The notes under the pieces were generated by a model, which was not told the DNA's origin, did not search any database, and worked only from the letters and a program-made list of their open reading frames with translations. From Fredricksoniimonas sp964643325 (GTDB taxonomy: Bacteria > Omnitrophota > Gorgyraeia > Zapsychrales > Fredricksoniimonadaceae): DNA of 64,000 nt. The stretch's first letter is position 1, and every line of letters begins with the position of its first letter. Below, in pieces: positions 48,505 to 57,947 of the stretch. The stretch covers positions 1 through 64,000 of the forward strand of contig CAZXSE010000003.1 in NCBI GenBank assembly GCA_964643325.1, in the 5' to 3' direction. Position numbers and translations under genes: made by a program.

Positions 48505-48515
48505 GAACGGATCTT

Positions 48516-49049
48516 TTATTTCTTGCCCTGTTTAAGATAATCCTGATTGAGGCCCTGGAGCACCGGCTCCGTGATGTTCATGTCCTCCCCGCCATAGATC
48601 ATGACGCGGTCATTGAAAACAAGGGAATACCCCTGCTGCTTGGCATATTCACTGACGGTCTTTTCGATCTCCATCAGGATCTCGCGCACCTTTTCGTCGC
48701 GCGCCTTGGTCAGGTCCGTGCGCTTCTGGCGGTCAAACTCCATCAGGTCGGCCTTCTTCTTCTCGATATCCTGCTCGGCCTTGACTTTTTCTTCCTCTTT
48801 CAGGGCCGCTGTCTTGCCCTGAAGCTCGCGGATGGCATCGATCTTCTTGTTGCGCTCCGCCTCGAACTTCTCGCCCTCGACAACAAGGACCTTGTCATAA
48901 GCCTTGGTCTTCTCGTACTCGTCAAAAAGCCGGGTCAGGTTGACATAAGCGACCTTGCCCTTGAGCTCCTGCGCCTGTGCGTTCGGCACCAGCGCGGTGC
49001 CTGCTAGGAACAACGCTGCTATAACGATCATCAATTTCCACGACCTCAT
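48516..49049 (-). CDS. skp: OmpH/Skp-family periplasmic chaperone
   Basis: 177 aa. Signal peptide ends at NAQA, followed by GKVAYVNLTRLFDEYEKTKAYD and a long charged coiled coil, then QGYSLVFNDRVMIYGG. Skp holds unfolded outer-membrane proteins on their way to BamA. It sits directly after bamA with a 13-bp gap. Confidence 0.88.
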   Translation of the reverse strand: MRSWKLMIVIAALFLAGTALVPNAQAQELKGKVAYVNLTRLFDEYEKTKAYDKVLVVEGEKFEAERNKKIDAIRELQGKTAALKEEEKVKAEQDIEKKKADLMEFDRQKRTDLTKARDEKVREILMEIEKTVSEYAKQQGYSLVFNDRVMIYGGEDMNITEPVLQGLNQDYLKQGKK

Positions 49050-49062
49050 ACCATCCCTCCTT

Positions 49063-51453
49063 TTAGAACCCTCTGCTCACGCTGAAATAGAACTTCCCGT
49101 TGCCTGTGCTGCTCTCGCCGGGCTGCTTGTCCAGCGGGATCCCGTAATCAAGGTTCATCGGGCCGATCGGCGTTTTCACGCGGAAACCAAGGCCATAGCC
49201 CGAATAGAGCTTGTTCTTGCCAAGGCTGCTCGACTTGTCCCAGACATTGCCGATATCGAAGAACGCGGCGAGCTTGATCACCTCGATGAGCGGGATCGTG
49301 TACTCGACATTACCGACAAAGATGGAATCGCCGCCGATCGGGTCTTTCGTATTTGCATCAATAGGACCCACAGAGCGCTCGTCATAACCGCGGATGGACT
49401 GGGCGCCGCCCGTGAAGAACCGCTCGAAGATCGGCACCTTGTTGGAATCGCCGTACGCATCCACGATCCCCACATGACCGTTAAAAGCCAGGACCGAATT
49501 GTACTTGAACGGCACGTAATAGGCGCCATTGCTTTCCAGGCGGTAGAAGTCCTTGTCGCCCGCGAACGGCCCGCCTGCCACATCGCCCGAAGCGGTGGCG
49601 ACCCAGCCCTTGGTGGGCGTGATCGTGCTGTCACGATGGTCGAGCGTCCATGAATTACCCACGGAACTGACCGTGTTCTTGCCAACCTCGGAAGCAAGGT
49701 CCGCGGAAACATTGTCTTCCATGTTGCTGATGTCCGTCTTCTCCAGCCGGTAGTACGCGGCGGTCGAGAGGTAATCCGAGATCTCCTTGCCGGCGCGCAG
49801 TTTGATGCCCGTGCGCGTCTGGTCATAGGCGTAACCCGTGCTGCTCTCGCGCAGATGCTGCATGCGATAAAGATCGAACCCGCCCGAGATCGGATAATCG
49901 AACATCCACGGCTCGGTGAACGAGAGGATCTCGTTGTTCTTCTTGGCGCCGATCTCCGCGCGCGCGGACAAACGCTGCCCGCCGCCGGTAAAGGTCGGCC
50001 AGTTGGCGAAGTCGAAGTTCTTCTGCTCAACCTCGACGAACCCGATCAGGCTGTCGACTGTCGAATACCCGCCGCCAAAACTGAACGATCCGGTCTTGGC
50101 TTCCTTGACCTCCACGAGAAGGTCCTTCTGGTCGGGCGTGTCAGTGTCCTGGATGTCAAAATTCACATCCTCGAAATAACCAAGGTTCGCCAGGCGCTCC
50201 TTGCTGCGGCGCAGCTTGACGCCGTTGAACTCATCGCCCGGGTACATGCGCAGTTCGCGGCGGATCACAAGATCGCGCGTCTGGGTATTGCCCTGGACCT
50301 TGATCTTGTTGATGTAGGCGATCCCGCCCTCCTCGACATCAAGCTTCAGGTCCACGCGGCCGTCCTGCGGATTGAGCGAGGTGGACTCGTTGACCTTCGC
50401 GAAAATATAACCCCTGTCGAAATAAAGAGAACGGATATTGGCCACATCATCCGCGAGCTTGGCCTTGGAGAATATCTTGCCCCGCTTGATGTCCTTCATC
50501 GCGGCCTCGATCTCGGTGACGGACACGATCGCGTTGCCGCCCACAGCCAGGCTGCCGACATAATAGCGCTTGCCTTCCTCGACGGTAATATCCACGTTCA
50601 CCAGCCCCTGGCGCAGCTTCTCGACCGTATAGGCGGCCTTCGCGTCAATATAGCCGTTCTGCTCATAGAACGCCTGAATGCGGTCCATGTCCTCGGTCAG
50701 CACATCTTCCTTCAAATAGCCGGAATTGAACGTCCAGGCCGGGCGCGACTTCATGACCTTGATGAGCCGCGCGTCCTTGTACGCCGCGTTGCCCAGGACA
50801 TTGATGCGGCGCACCTTGACGCGGTAACCTTCCCTGATGACCACGTGAAGGCTGATCTTGTTGGTGGCGTCGTCGATGAATTGCTCGACATCGACCTCGG
50901 CCTGCGTCAGGCCCTTCTTCACATACAGTTCCTTGATGGTATTGATGTCGTCATTAAGGGACTTCTTGTCGAAGAACTTGCCGACCTGCGTCTTGATCTT
51001 GGACAAGAGGACCTTCTTGTTATAAAAACGGATCTTGGAGAACGTGATCTCCTCGACGATCGGCTTTTCATCAACATAAATGGTGACCTTAAGCCCGTCG
51101 CTCTCTTCCGCGCGGTCAACGCGGACATCGGAAAAATACCCGGAATTGTAAAGGCGTTTGAGATCGTCGGAAATGACCGCCTGGCGGTATTCCTGGCCCA
51201 CGCGGGTCTTGATCTTGGTCAGGATCGTGGCAATGCCGATGGACTTATTGCCCTTGATCTCGATGGACTTGACCAGTTTGCCGGCCGGGACATCCGCAGC
51301 ATCCGGCGCGGACGCCGTGCCGTCAGCCGGAGACTCCGCGGCATCAAGCGCCTGCGTCACCGCGGCGTCATCTTGCGCCATCACCATGGCCGGAGCGCCC
51401 AAGAAACAGATAATACTAATTACTACAGAGAGGAATAGGGATAGTTTTTTCAT
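49063..51453 (-). CDS. bamA: Outer-membrane assembly factor BamA
   Basis: 796 aa. Signal peptide ends near VMAQ. Five POTRA domains (about residues 60-440) precede a C-terminal 16-strand barrel with the SIRGYDERSVGP loop-6 motif (VRGF-type) and a terminal phenylalanine (VSRGF). Inserts beta-barrel proteins in the outer membrane. It heads the envelope unit; the promoter lies so close that the transcript may have no leader. Confidence 0.94.
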   Translation of the reverse strand: MKKLSLFLSVVISIICFLGAPAMVMAQDDAAVTQALDAAESPADGTASAPDAADVPAGKLVKSIEIKGNKSIGIATILTKIKTRVGQEYRQAVISDDLKRLYNSGYFSDVRVDRAEESDGLKVTIYVDEKPIVEEITFSKIRFYNKKVLLSKIKTQVGKFFDKKSLNDDINTIKELYVKKGLTQAEVDVEQFIDDATNKISLHVVIREGYRVKVRRINVLGNAAYKDARLIKVMKSRPAWTFNSGYLKEDVLTEDMDRIQAFYEQNGYIDAKAAYTVEKLRQGLVNVDITVEEGKRYYVGSLAVGGNAIVSVTEIEAAMKDIKRGKIFSKAKLADDVANIRSLYFDRGYIFAKVNESTSLNPQDGRVDLKLDVEEGGIAYINKIKVQGNTQTRDLVIRRELRMYPGDEFNGVKLRRSKERLANLGYFEDVNFDIQDTDTPDQKDLLVEVKEAKTGSFSFGGGYSTVDSLIGFVEVEQKNFDFANWPTFTGGGQRLSARAEIGAKKNNEILSFTEPWMFDYPISGGFDLYRMQHLRESSTGYAYDQTRTGIKLRAGKEISDYLSTAAYYRLEKTDISNMEDNVSADLASEVGKNTVSSVGNSWTLDHRDSTITPTKGWVATASGDVAGGPFAGDKDFYRLESNGAYYVPFKYNSVLAFNGHVGIVDAYGDSNKVPIFERFFTGGAQSIRGYDERSVGPIDANTKDPIGGDSIFVGNVEYTIPLIEVIKLAAFFDIGNVWDKSSSLGKNKLYSGYGLGFRVKTPIGPMNLDYGIPLDKQPGESSTGNGKFYFSVSRGF

Positions 51454-51461
51454 AGAGTTGG

Positions 51462-51490
51462 ATTATACTTTCCTTGGTTGCCGCTGTCAA
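51462..51490 (-). promoter_or_regulatory. Perfect-consensus promoter of bamA, probably leaderless
   Basis: On the minus strand TTGACA (51485-51490) and TATAAT (51462-51467) are exactly 17 bp apart. Only eight bases lie between the -10 box and the bamA ATG, so +1 would fall at or within two bases of it. No Shine-Dalgarno is seen. Confidence 0.7.
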
Positions 51491-51500
51491 AACGTATCTC

Positions 51501-52844
51501 TTATTCTTGGTCCCGATGCGCCGTTTCAAGATTATCGAAGCGCACAAACTCCTTGGAAAACCTCAACTTAATGATGCCGGTCGGGCCATTGCGCTGCTTG
51601 GCGATATGGACCTCGGCAAGGCCAAGGTTCTCGGGCGTGGCATTGTAATAATCCTCGCGCATCAGAAGGACAACAACGTCGGCGTCCTGTTCAATGGCGC
51701 CTGATTCACGCAGGTCGGAGAGCATGGGCCTGTGGTCCTGGCGGCTTTCCACCGCGCGCGAAAGCTGGCTGATGGCAATGACCGGGACACTCAATTCACG
51801 CGCAAGCGCCTTGAGCGAGCGGGATATTTCGGAGATCTCCTGCTGACGGCTTTCAGAGCGCGTCGATGCCCGCATCAACTGCAGGTAATCCACCACAACA
51901 AGCCCGATATCATGCGCGGCCTTGAGCCGGCGGGCCTTGGAGCGCAGCTCCATGGGCGATATCGCGGCAGAATCATCCACGAAGATCGGCGCGTTCGACA
52001 GGCGCGATGCGGCCTTCGTCAACACGGGCCAATCAGATGACGCGAGCATGCCCGTGCGCACCTTGGACGCGTCCACGCGCGCCTGGGAACACAGCATGCG
52101 CATCATGACCTGCTCTTTCGACATTTCAAGGCTGAAGAACGCGACGCCAATGCCTTTTTCCATGGCCGCGTATTCAGCCATGGTCGCGGCAAAAGCGCTT
52201 TTGCCCATCGACGGACGGCCTGCAACAACGATCAGGTCCGAGCGCTGCAAGCCCGAAGTTTGGGCATCAAATTCGTAGAACCCGGTCGCGACGCCGGTAA
52301 CGGTTTCCTTGCGGTGATAGAGCGCGTCAATGGTCTTCATCGTTCCCTTGACCAGGTCCTTGACCGCCCAGGCCTCCTGTTTCTGCCGGGCATGCGCAAT
52401 ATCGAAAATGACGCGCTCGGCGTCATCCATCAGCGTGGCAACCTCGGCGCCGTCCTCATAACTGCGCGCGACGATCTCGGTGGCGCTCTTGATGAGCTTA
52501 CGCTTGATGCCTTTTTCCTTCACGATCTCTACATGGTGCAGGACATTAGCCGAGGTCGGCACCGCGTCCGCAAGCTCCGCGAGGAATGCCGAGCCGCCGA
52601 CCGATTCCAGCACCCCGTCCTGCTTGAGCTGATCGGCAAGCGTGATAATATCCACGTTCTTGCGGTTGCCGTAAAGCTTGACCATCCCCTCAAAGACCTT
52701 CTGGTGAGAAGCGTCATAAAAAAAAGAGCTGTCGAGGCCTTCGATCACGGCCCCGACAGCATCATCATCCAACAGCATGGCCCCCAGGACGGCACGCTCC
52801 GCCGACTGGCTCTGAGGGGGTATCCTTATTTCTTCGTGACCCAT
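51501..52844 (-). CDS. dnaB: Replicative DNA helicase DnaB
   Basis: 447 aa. N-terminal helical domain (PPQSQSAERAVLGAMLLDDD), linker, and RecA-like ATPase with GRPSMGKSAFA and LVVVDYLQLM. Unwinds DNA at the replication fork. Last gene of the glmU unit; its start overlaps rplI by 19 bp, the order often seen in bacteria. Confidence 0.95.
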   Translation of the reverse strand: MGHEEIRIPPQSQSAERAVLGAMLLDDDAVGAVIEGLDSSFFYDASHQKVFEGMVKLYGNRKNVDIITLADQLKQDGVLESVGGSAFLAELADAVPTSANVLHHVEIVKEKGIKRKLIKSATEIVARSYEDGAEVATLMDDAERVIFDIAHARQKQEAWAVKDLVKGTMKTIDALYHRKETVTGVATGFYEFDAQTSGLQRSDLIVVAGRPSMGKSAFAATMAEYAAMEKGIGVAFFSLEMSKEQVMMRMLCSQARVDASKVRTGMLASSDWPVLTKAASRLSNAPIFVDDSAAISPMELRSKARRLKAAHDIGLVVVDYLQLMRASTRSESRQQEISEISRSLKALARELSVPVIAISQLSRAVESRQDHRPMLSDLRESGAIEQDADVVVLLMREDYYNATPENLGLAEVHIAKQRNGPTGIIKLRFSKEFVRFDNLETAHRDQE

Positions 52845-53269
52845 AACCGGAACCTGCCAATGACATCCGGATGCAATTTCACGCCGACATCAAAGATGCC
52901 CAGCTCTTCAACAGGCTTCTCGAGCACAAGGTCCTTGCGCTCGAACTTGAAACCTTCCTGCTCAAGGGCGTGCAAGATCTCCGCTTCGGAAACAGCACCG
53001 TAAAGTTTTTCCTGATCGTTCACCTCGACCGTGACGGTGCACGAGACCTTCGCCAGGGCATCAGCCACGCCCTGCGCCGCGGCGCGGGAGGCTTCATAAG
53101 CCGCGTTCAGCTTGGCCTTGACCTTTTCAATATGCTTCATGTTCTCTTTCGTGGCGGCCATGGCGATCTTGCGCGGGATCAAATAATTGCGCGCGAACCC
53201 TTCCTTGACCTTCACCACTTCGCCACCCTTGCCCAGGTTGGCCACATCATGACATAGTATGACTTCCAT
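52826..53269 (-). CDS. rplI: 50S ribosomal protein L9
   Basis: 147 aa. MEVILCHDVANLGKGGEVVKV and GFARNYLIPRKIA are the L9 N-domain, then a long helix and C-domain. The ATG at 53269 is used since the upstream frame overlaps rpsR. Follows rpsR by 4 bp. Confidence 0.94.
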   Translation of the reverse strand: MEVILCHDVANLGKGGEVVKVKEGFARNYLIPRKIAMAATKENMKHIEKVKAKLNAAYEASRAAAQGVADALAKVSCTVTVEVNDQEKLYGAVSEAEILHALEQEGFKFERKDLVLEKPVEELGIFDVGVKLHPDVIGRFRLWVTKK

Positions 53270-53273
53270 GCGT

Positions 53274-53561
53274 TCACTTCCTTTTTGCAGAACCGACCGG
53301 CAATAAACCCAAGAACCTTGCCCGTTTGATCGCCTCACAGAGCAAACGCTGATTCTTGGCGTTCACTCCCGTAAAACGACGGGAAAGGATCTTCCCGCGC
53401 TCGCTCAAAAGCTTCTTGAGCGTGCTGATATCCTTGTAATCGATGACTTCCGGCACTTCAACAAGGAACCGCGGCGCCCGGTTGACCCGGCGCGGCTTTT
53501 TCTTCTTGTCCTTCTTGTCCTTCTTGTCGTTACGATCGAACTTTCTTGGTGCTCTTTCCAT
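53274..53561 (-). CDS. rpsR: 30S ribosomal protein S18
   Basis: 95 aa. Core VIDYKDISTLKKLLSERGKI and SRRFTGVNAKNQRLLCEAIKRAR are typical S18. An N-terminal Lys/Asp-rich stretch (DKKDKKDKKKK) is longer than in many S18 proteins. GGAGG lies 7 bp before the ATG, which overlaps the ssb stop (TAATG). Confidence 0.94.
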   Translation of the reverse strand: MERAPRKFDRNDKKDKKDKKKKPRRVNRAPRFLVEVPEVIDYKDISTLKKLLSERGKILSRRFTGVNAKNQRLLCEAIKRARFLGLLPVGSAKRK

Positions 53562-53992
53562 TATGACTCCTCCCATACCATATCTTCAGAATGAACCACA
53601 TCATGGGCCGGCCCGCCTTCGCCTGTTGCCCCTTCAGCCTTATCAACATCTTTCACGCTGCCCGGCGCGCCAAGGAACTGAACGCGCTCCGCGCGCACAT
53701 CGATCGCGCTGCGTTTCTGCCCGTCGGGAGCATCCCACGAGCGGGATTGCAGCATGCCCTCCACTAATATAGAGCGGCCTTTGCGCAGGTACTGCCTGCA
53801 ATCCTCAGCCTGCTTGTCCCAAACGGTCACGGTAACAAAACAGGTATCCTCTTTCAACTCTCCGGCGCGGTCCTTGAACTTGCGGTTGACCGCGATACGC
53901 AAATTGGCAACTGCCTTGCCGCCGGGTGTATAGCGCAATTCCGGGTCTTTTGTCAGATTGCCGATCAAAAAGACCTTGTTCAGACCCGCCAT
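53561..53992 (-). CDS. ssb: Single-stranded DNA-binding protein
   Basis: 143 aa. MAGLNKVFLIGNLTKDPELRY and ANLRIAVNRKF are the OB-fold of SSB. The tail is acidic and ends EDMVWEES, which lacks the usual D-D-I/L-P-F tip. Sits between rpsF and rpsR, the common order. Confidence 0.93.
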   Translation of the reverse strand: MAGLNKVFLIGNLTKDPELRYTPGGKAVANLRIAVNRKFKDRAGELKEDTCFVTVTVWDKQAEDCRQYLRKGRSILVEGMLQSRSWDAPDGQKRSAIDVRAERVQFLGAPGSVKDVDKAEGATGEGGPAHDVVHSEDMVWEES

Positions 53993-54012
53993 GCCCGAAG
54001 CCCTCCTCGGAA

Positions 54013-54303
54013 TTATTCCCCGACCCGGATGATCAGAAAACGCAAAATACGTTCGTTCAGCTGCAGCTCACGGCGCAGCTTGCCCATCTCCGACGCCTTG
54101 CCCTCGATGTTCAGCAAATAATACGTTGCCTCCCAGGCTTTCCTGATCGGGAACGACATCCGCTGGCGCTCGAACCATACTGCCGTATTCACCAGGCTCG
54201 CGCCGGTCTTGGCAAGAAGGTCAGCGACGATCTTGGCGATCTCGCCCTTCTCCGCGTCGGTCAAACGTGCATCCACCATGTAGATCAATTCATACTTGTT
54301 CAT
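54013..54303 (-). CDS. rpsF: 30S ribosomal protein S6
   Basis: 96 aa. MNKYELIYMVDARL and AYY/TYYLLNIEG-type core with the final ERILRFLIIRV are S6 signatures. ATG at 54303 has AAGGA 6 bp upstream; the adjacent ATG three bases earlier is possible. Overlaps pth by 14 bp. Confidence 0.93.
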   Translation of the reverse strand: MNKYELIYMVDARLTDAEKGEIAKIVADLLAKTGASLVNTAVWFERQRMSFPIRKAWEATYYLLNIEGKASEMGKLRRELQLNERILRFLIIRVGE

Positions 54304-54883
54304 CATTCTTCCTTTTGTTATACAATGTCATCGCTCTGGCCGTATCATTCGCAAGCCACAAACGGCAGCAATCGCACGCACGCTCCAGAACTTCCCCGAT
54401 CATCTTCTTCTGTGCCGCGTCAAAAACCGCCAGCACAAAATCTTTTTGCATATCTTCCGCGGCCGGCGCCCCGATCCCGACCCTCAAGCGTGTGTACTCC
54501 TCGGTCCCCAGATGCGCCGCGACCGACTTGAGCCCGTTATGGCCCGCATCAGAACCGCTCGTCCGCAGCCTGATCTGGCCGATATCAAGCCGAAGGTCAT
54601 CGCACACGACCAGGATGTCTTCCGGCGCCACATTGTCAAATTTGACGATCGCCGCGACCGCCCGTCCCGAATCGTTCATGAAGGTTTGCGGCAACGCCAC
54701 AAGGACCCTCTGGCCGTCCTCACGGACCTCGGCCGTCAATGCCGGGGCGTACCTGCATTTCTTAAATGCCGCGCCCAACTCCTGCGCCAGCGCCTCAACG
54801 ACCATAAAGCCGGTATTGTGGCGCGTCTTTTCATATTCACGCCCGGGATTTCCCAGGCCAACGATGAGTTTTGTTGTTGCCAC
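54290..54883 (-). CDS. pth: Peptidyl-tRNA hydrolase
   Basis: 197 aa. LIVGLGNPGREYEKTRHNTGF holds the catalytic His, with FMNDSGRAV and DDLRLDIGQIRLR following. Recycles peptidyl-tRNA lost by ribosomes. The start is GTG at 54883. Next to rplY, the usual neighbour. Confidence 0.94.
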   Translation of the reverse strand: MATTKLIVGLGNPGREYEKTRHNTGFMVVEALAQELGAAFKKCRYAPALTAEVREDGQRVLVALPQTFMNDSGRAVAAIVKFDNVAPEDILVVCDDLRLDIGQIRLRTSGSDAGHNGLKSVAAHLGTEEYTRLRVGIGAPAAEDMQKDFVLAVFDAAQKKMIGEVLERACDCCRLWLANDTARAMTLYNKRKNDEQV

Positions 54884-54913
54884 AACCGGCCCCCACCGTT
54901 ATCAATACGTCTG

Positions 54914-55630
54914 TTACTTCTTCGCCTCGGGCTTTGCCGCCGGAGCCGCTTTCGCGCCTGCCGCCGGGGCTGCTTCCGCATCCTTCGGCTTTTCCTTGAT
55001 GACCTCGAGTTCCGGAGCCGCCGCTGCCGCGTCGGTCGCCGCCGCCGCTTCAACCTCGCGGGTCGCGAACACGAGCGTCACCACCGTAGCGCCCATATCC
55101 ATCTTGGTGCGAACGCCCTGCGGTAATGCCAGGTCTTTCACGTGAATGGAAACATGCGTATCCACGTTCGTCACGTCCACGTCCAGATGCGTCGGAATAT
55201 CCTTCGGAAGACAGATGACCTCGAGCTCGCGGATCATATGCTCGAGCGTTGCGCCTTCCTTCTTGAGGCCGATCGCCGTGCCCTTAAGGATGATCGGGAT
55301 CTTGATCGAAATTTCCTTGTCCATCGAGATGCGCAGGAAATCCAGGTGCGCGACCATGTCGCTGACCGGGTCATGCTGCGTATCCTTGAGCATGGCCATC
55401 AGGTCTCCCTGCTTCTTGCCGGCATCCATCACTTGCAAATGATAGATCGCGCTCGACGTTTCATAATGGCGGACAATGCGCTCAAAATCCTTGCGCGCCA
55501 GCTGAACGGACTGCGCTGCGCCGCCTTCGCCGTAAATAACAGCCGGGACAATGCCCTTCTTGCGCAGGCGGCACGACGGGCCGCTGCCTTTTACATTCCT
55601 TGCTTCAACGGTCAATTCGATCTGTTCCAT
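54914..55630 (-). CDS. rplY: 50S ribosomal protein L25, Ctc form
   Basis: 238 aa. N-terminal 5S rRNA-binding domain (GSGPSCRLRKKGIVPAVIYG) and the C-terminal TL5/Ctc domain, then an Ala/Pro/Lys-rich tail. ATG at 55630 chosen over a TTG upstream. Lies between pth and prs. Confidence 0.92.
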   Translation of the reverse strand: MEQIELTVEARNVKGSGPSCRLRKKGIVPAVIYGEGGAAQSVQLARKDFERIVRHYETSSAIYHLQVMDAGKKQGDLMAMLKDTQHDPVSDMVAHLDFLRISMDKEISIKIPIILKGTAIGLKKEGATLEHMIRELEVICLPKDIPTHLDVDVTNVDTHVSIHVKDLALPQGVRTKMDMGATVVTLVFATREVEAAAATDAAAAAPELEVIKEKPKDAEAAPAAGAKAAPAAKPEAKK

Positions 55631-55651
55631 ATCCTTCAACCACCTTCTGCG

Positions 55652-56599
55652 TTAACGATTAACATCGAACAGGCAACTGATAGACTGTTCGTTATGAATT
55701 CGCTTGATCGCCTCCGCCAACAGCGGCGCAACGGTCAATTGTTTGATCTTCGGGAAACGCTTGGCCTTTGCCAGCGGGATGCTATCAGAAATGACCAGCT
55801 CATCAAGCGCCTTGCAATCATTGAGCTTCTCGGCCGCGGAGCCTGACAGGACGCCGTGACTGACGGCCGCGTAAACCTTCTCGACGCCCATCTCCTTGAT
55901 GGCCTTGATCGCCTCGATCAGGGAGCCGCCCGTCGCCACCATATCATCGACGAGGATCGCGTTCTTACCCTTGACCTTGCCGAGGATATTCATGACCTCG
56001 GTCTCTTCCGGCGAATTGCGGCGCTTGTCGATGATGGCCAGCCCCGCGCCAAGGCGCTTGGCATAAGCGCGCGCCATGCGGATGCCGCCGACGTCGGGCG
56101 AAACCACGACAACATTTTTTAAATTCATCTGCTCAAAATATTCACAAATGGTGTTAATGGCATAAAGGTGATCAACGGGAATATCAAAGAAACCCTGGAT
56201 CTGGCTGGCGTGCAGGTCCATGCACAGCACGCGATCAACGCCCGCGGCCGTGATCAGGTTCGCCACAAGCTTCGCCGTGATCGGCACGCGCGGCTGGTCC
56301 TTGCGGTCCTGGCGGGCATACCCGTAGAACGGCAATACCGCCGTGATGCGGTTGGCCGAGGCGCGCTTGGCCGCGTCGATCAGGATCAAGAGTTCCATCA
56401 AATTATCGTTCGTCGGAGGGCAGGTCGGCTGAACAATGAACACATCCTTGCCGCGCACATTCGACACGATCTGAACGCGGATCTCACCCTCGCTGAAGCG
56501 GCCGCACATGACCTCTGAAAAAGGAATATCCAGGCACGTGCAGATCTTCTCCGCCAGTTCCTTGTGGGCATTGCCCGAAATAACGCAGATCTCACTCAT
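55652..56599 (-). CDS. prs: Ribose-phosphate pyrophosphokinase
   Basis: 315 aa. FPFYGYARQDRK-like motif (VLPFYGYARQDRK), CMDLHASQIQGFF, and PRPP loop ILVDDMVATGGSL. Makes PRPP from ribose-5-phosphate and ATP, feeding pyrE, hisG and comF-type reactions. Follows glmU by one base. Confidence 0.95.
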   Translation of the reverse strand: MSEICVISGNAHKELAEKICTCLDIPFSEVMCGRFSEGEIRVQIVSNVRGKDVFIVQPTCPPTNDNLMELLILIDAAKRASANRITAVLPFYGYARQDRKDQPRVPITAKLVANLITAAGVDRVLCMDLHASQIQGFFDIPVDHLYAINTICEYFEQMNLKNVVVVSPDVGGIRMARAYAKRLGAGLAIIDKRRNSPEETEVMNILGKVKGKNAILVDDMVATGGSLIEAIKAIKEMGVEKVYAAVSHGVLSGSAAEKLNDCKALDELVISDSIPLAKAKRFPKIKQLTVAPLLAEAIKRIHNEQSISCLFDVNR

Positions 56600-56600
56600 A

Positions 56601-57857
56601 TCATTTTACCTTCTTTATCACGCGGGCCGGAACCCCGACACCGACCATGCCGGCGGGAATACTGCGGGAAGGGGTCACCACGCTACCCGCCCCTGCCACC
56701 GCGCCATCGCCCACCGTCACCGGCGCAACCAGAACCGCATCGCACCCGATAAAAGCCTTGCGGCCGATCTTTGTTTTATTCTTATTCTTTCCGTCGTAAT
56801 TGGCGGTCACGGCGCCCGCGCCGATATTGGCGCATGCCCCGACCGTCGCATCACCCAGAAAACTCATATGTTTCATTGTCACGCCCGGCCCCAGCGCCGA
56901 ACGGGAAACTTCCACGAAATTCCCGACCGTCACGCGATCCGCCAGCGTCGTGCCCTGCCTTAACCGCGCAAAAGGCCCGACGGAACAAGCACGGCCGATC
57001 CTGACCCCCGCGTGGATATACGTGCAGGGATAAATGACCGTGTCCTGCCCGATCACAACATTATCTTCTATATATGTTGTCGCGGGATCGATGATCGTGA
57101 CCCCACCCGCCATGAACTTTGCCAGTATCTTCTCGCGCTTGATGCGTTCGGCCATGGCCAGTTCCGCACGGGTGTTAAGCCCGAGCTGAGCGCTCCAGTC
57201 CGATGTCACCAGCGCCCCCACTCTTCCGCCGCGCCCCAGAAAAAGCTCGACGGCATCGGTCAGGTAAAATTCTTTTTTCTTCGCGTTGCATTTGATATCA
57301 CGGACCGCGTTAAAAATAGCGGCGGCATCAAAACAATAGACGCCGGTATTGATCTCGCGGACCATGACTTCTTCCGGGGAGCAGTCCTTCTGTTCACGGA
57401 TCGCCGTGAACAACCCCTTCTTGTTACGAATAATGCGGCCATAACCAGAGGCATTATGCAACACGGTCGTCAACACCGTGCAAACATTCTTACTGCGGCG
57501 GTGCTGTGCGACAAGTTTACGGATGATCGCCTTGTCCAACAGCGGCGTATCTCCGCACATGACAAGGACATCGCCCTTGAAACCCTTGAAATGCGGCGCG
57601 CAACAACGAAGCGCATGCGCGGTCCCGCGCTGGTCTGCCTGCAATACGGCCTGCGCTCTTGAGGCCACTGCCTTCGTCACTAGATCAGCCTTATGACCGA
57701 CAACAACATATGTTCTCAAAGAACCCACAGCCTCGGCGACATCCAGGACATGGTCGACCAAAGGCCTTCCGGCCAGACGGTGCAGGACTTTGGGCGTTTG
57801 TGACTTGAACCGCTTGCCCTTGCCCGCCGCCAGGATGATCGTACGCAATTGAGCCAT
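56601..57857 (-). CDS. glmU: GlmU-type bifunctional UDP-GlcNAc pyrophosphorylase/acetyltransferase
   Basis: 418 aa. N-terminal nucleotidyltransferase (ILAAGKGKRFKSQTPKVLHRL, VMCGDTPLL) and C-terminal left-handed beta-helix (SFLGDATVGACANIGAGAV, NYDGKNKNKTKIG). Makes UDP-GlcNAc for lipid A and peptidoglycan. Somewhat shorter than E. coli GlmU; the C-terminal arm is cut at VIKKVK. GGAG lies 4 bp before the ATG at 57857. First gene of the long unit to dnaB. Confidence 0.92.
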   Translation of the reverse strand: MAQLRTIILAAGKGKRFKSQTPKVLHRLAGRPLVDHVLDVAEAVGSLRTYVVVGHKADLVTKAVASRAQAVLQADQRGTAHALRCCAPHFKGFKGDVLVMCGDTPLLDKAIIRKLVAQHRRSKNVCTVLTTVLHNASGYGRIIRNKKGLFTAIREQKDCSPEEVMVREINTGVYCFDAAAIFNAVRDIKCNAKKKEFYLTDAVELFLGRGGRVGALVTSDWSAQLGLNTRAELAMAERIKREKILAKFMAGGVTIIDPATTYIEDNVVIGQDTVIYPCTYIHAGVRIGRACSVGPFARLRQGTTLADRVTVGNFVEVSRSALGPGVTMKHMSFLGDATVGACANIGAGAVTANYDGKNKNKTKIGRKAFIGCDAVLVAPVTVGDGAVAGAGSVVTPSRSIPAGMVGVGVPARVIKKVK

Positions 57858-57947
57858 AACACTCCAGCGCTGTTCTCCGTCGGAAAAATATCCGGACACC
57901 CGGTAAAAAATACGCCCGCGAAAAGCAGTTTTCCCAACGGAGCGGTT

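Noticed and set aside
46975..48540. 521-aa + strand open frame over lpxC/fabZ and lpxD
   Set aside because: Fully antisense to two well-recognised genes. Composition is rich in Asp, Arg and His with no motif; a GC-driven shadow frame.
49855..51438. 527-aa + strand open frame over bamA
   Set aside because: Antisense to the POTRA region of bamA. No signal, no motif, no ribosome site.
54304..54420. S6:S18-binding leader motif before rpsF
   Set aside because: rpsF overlaps pth, so the leader would lie within coding sequence; I could not recognise the motif there.
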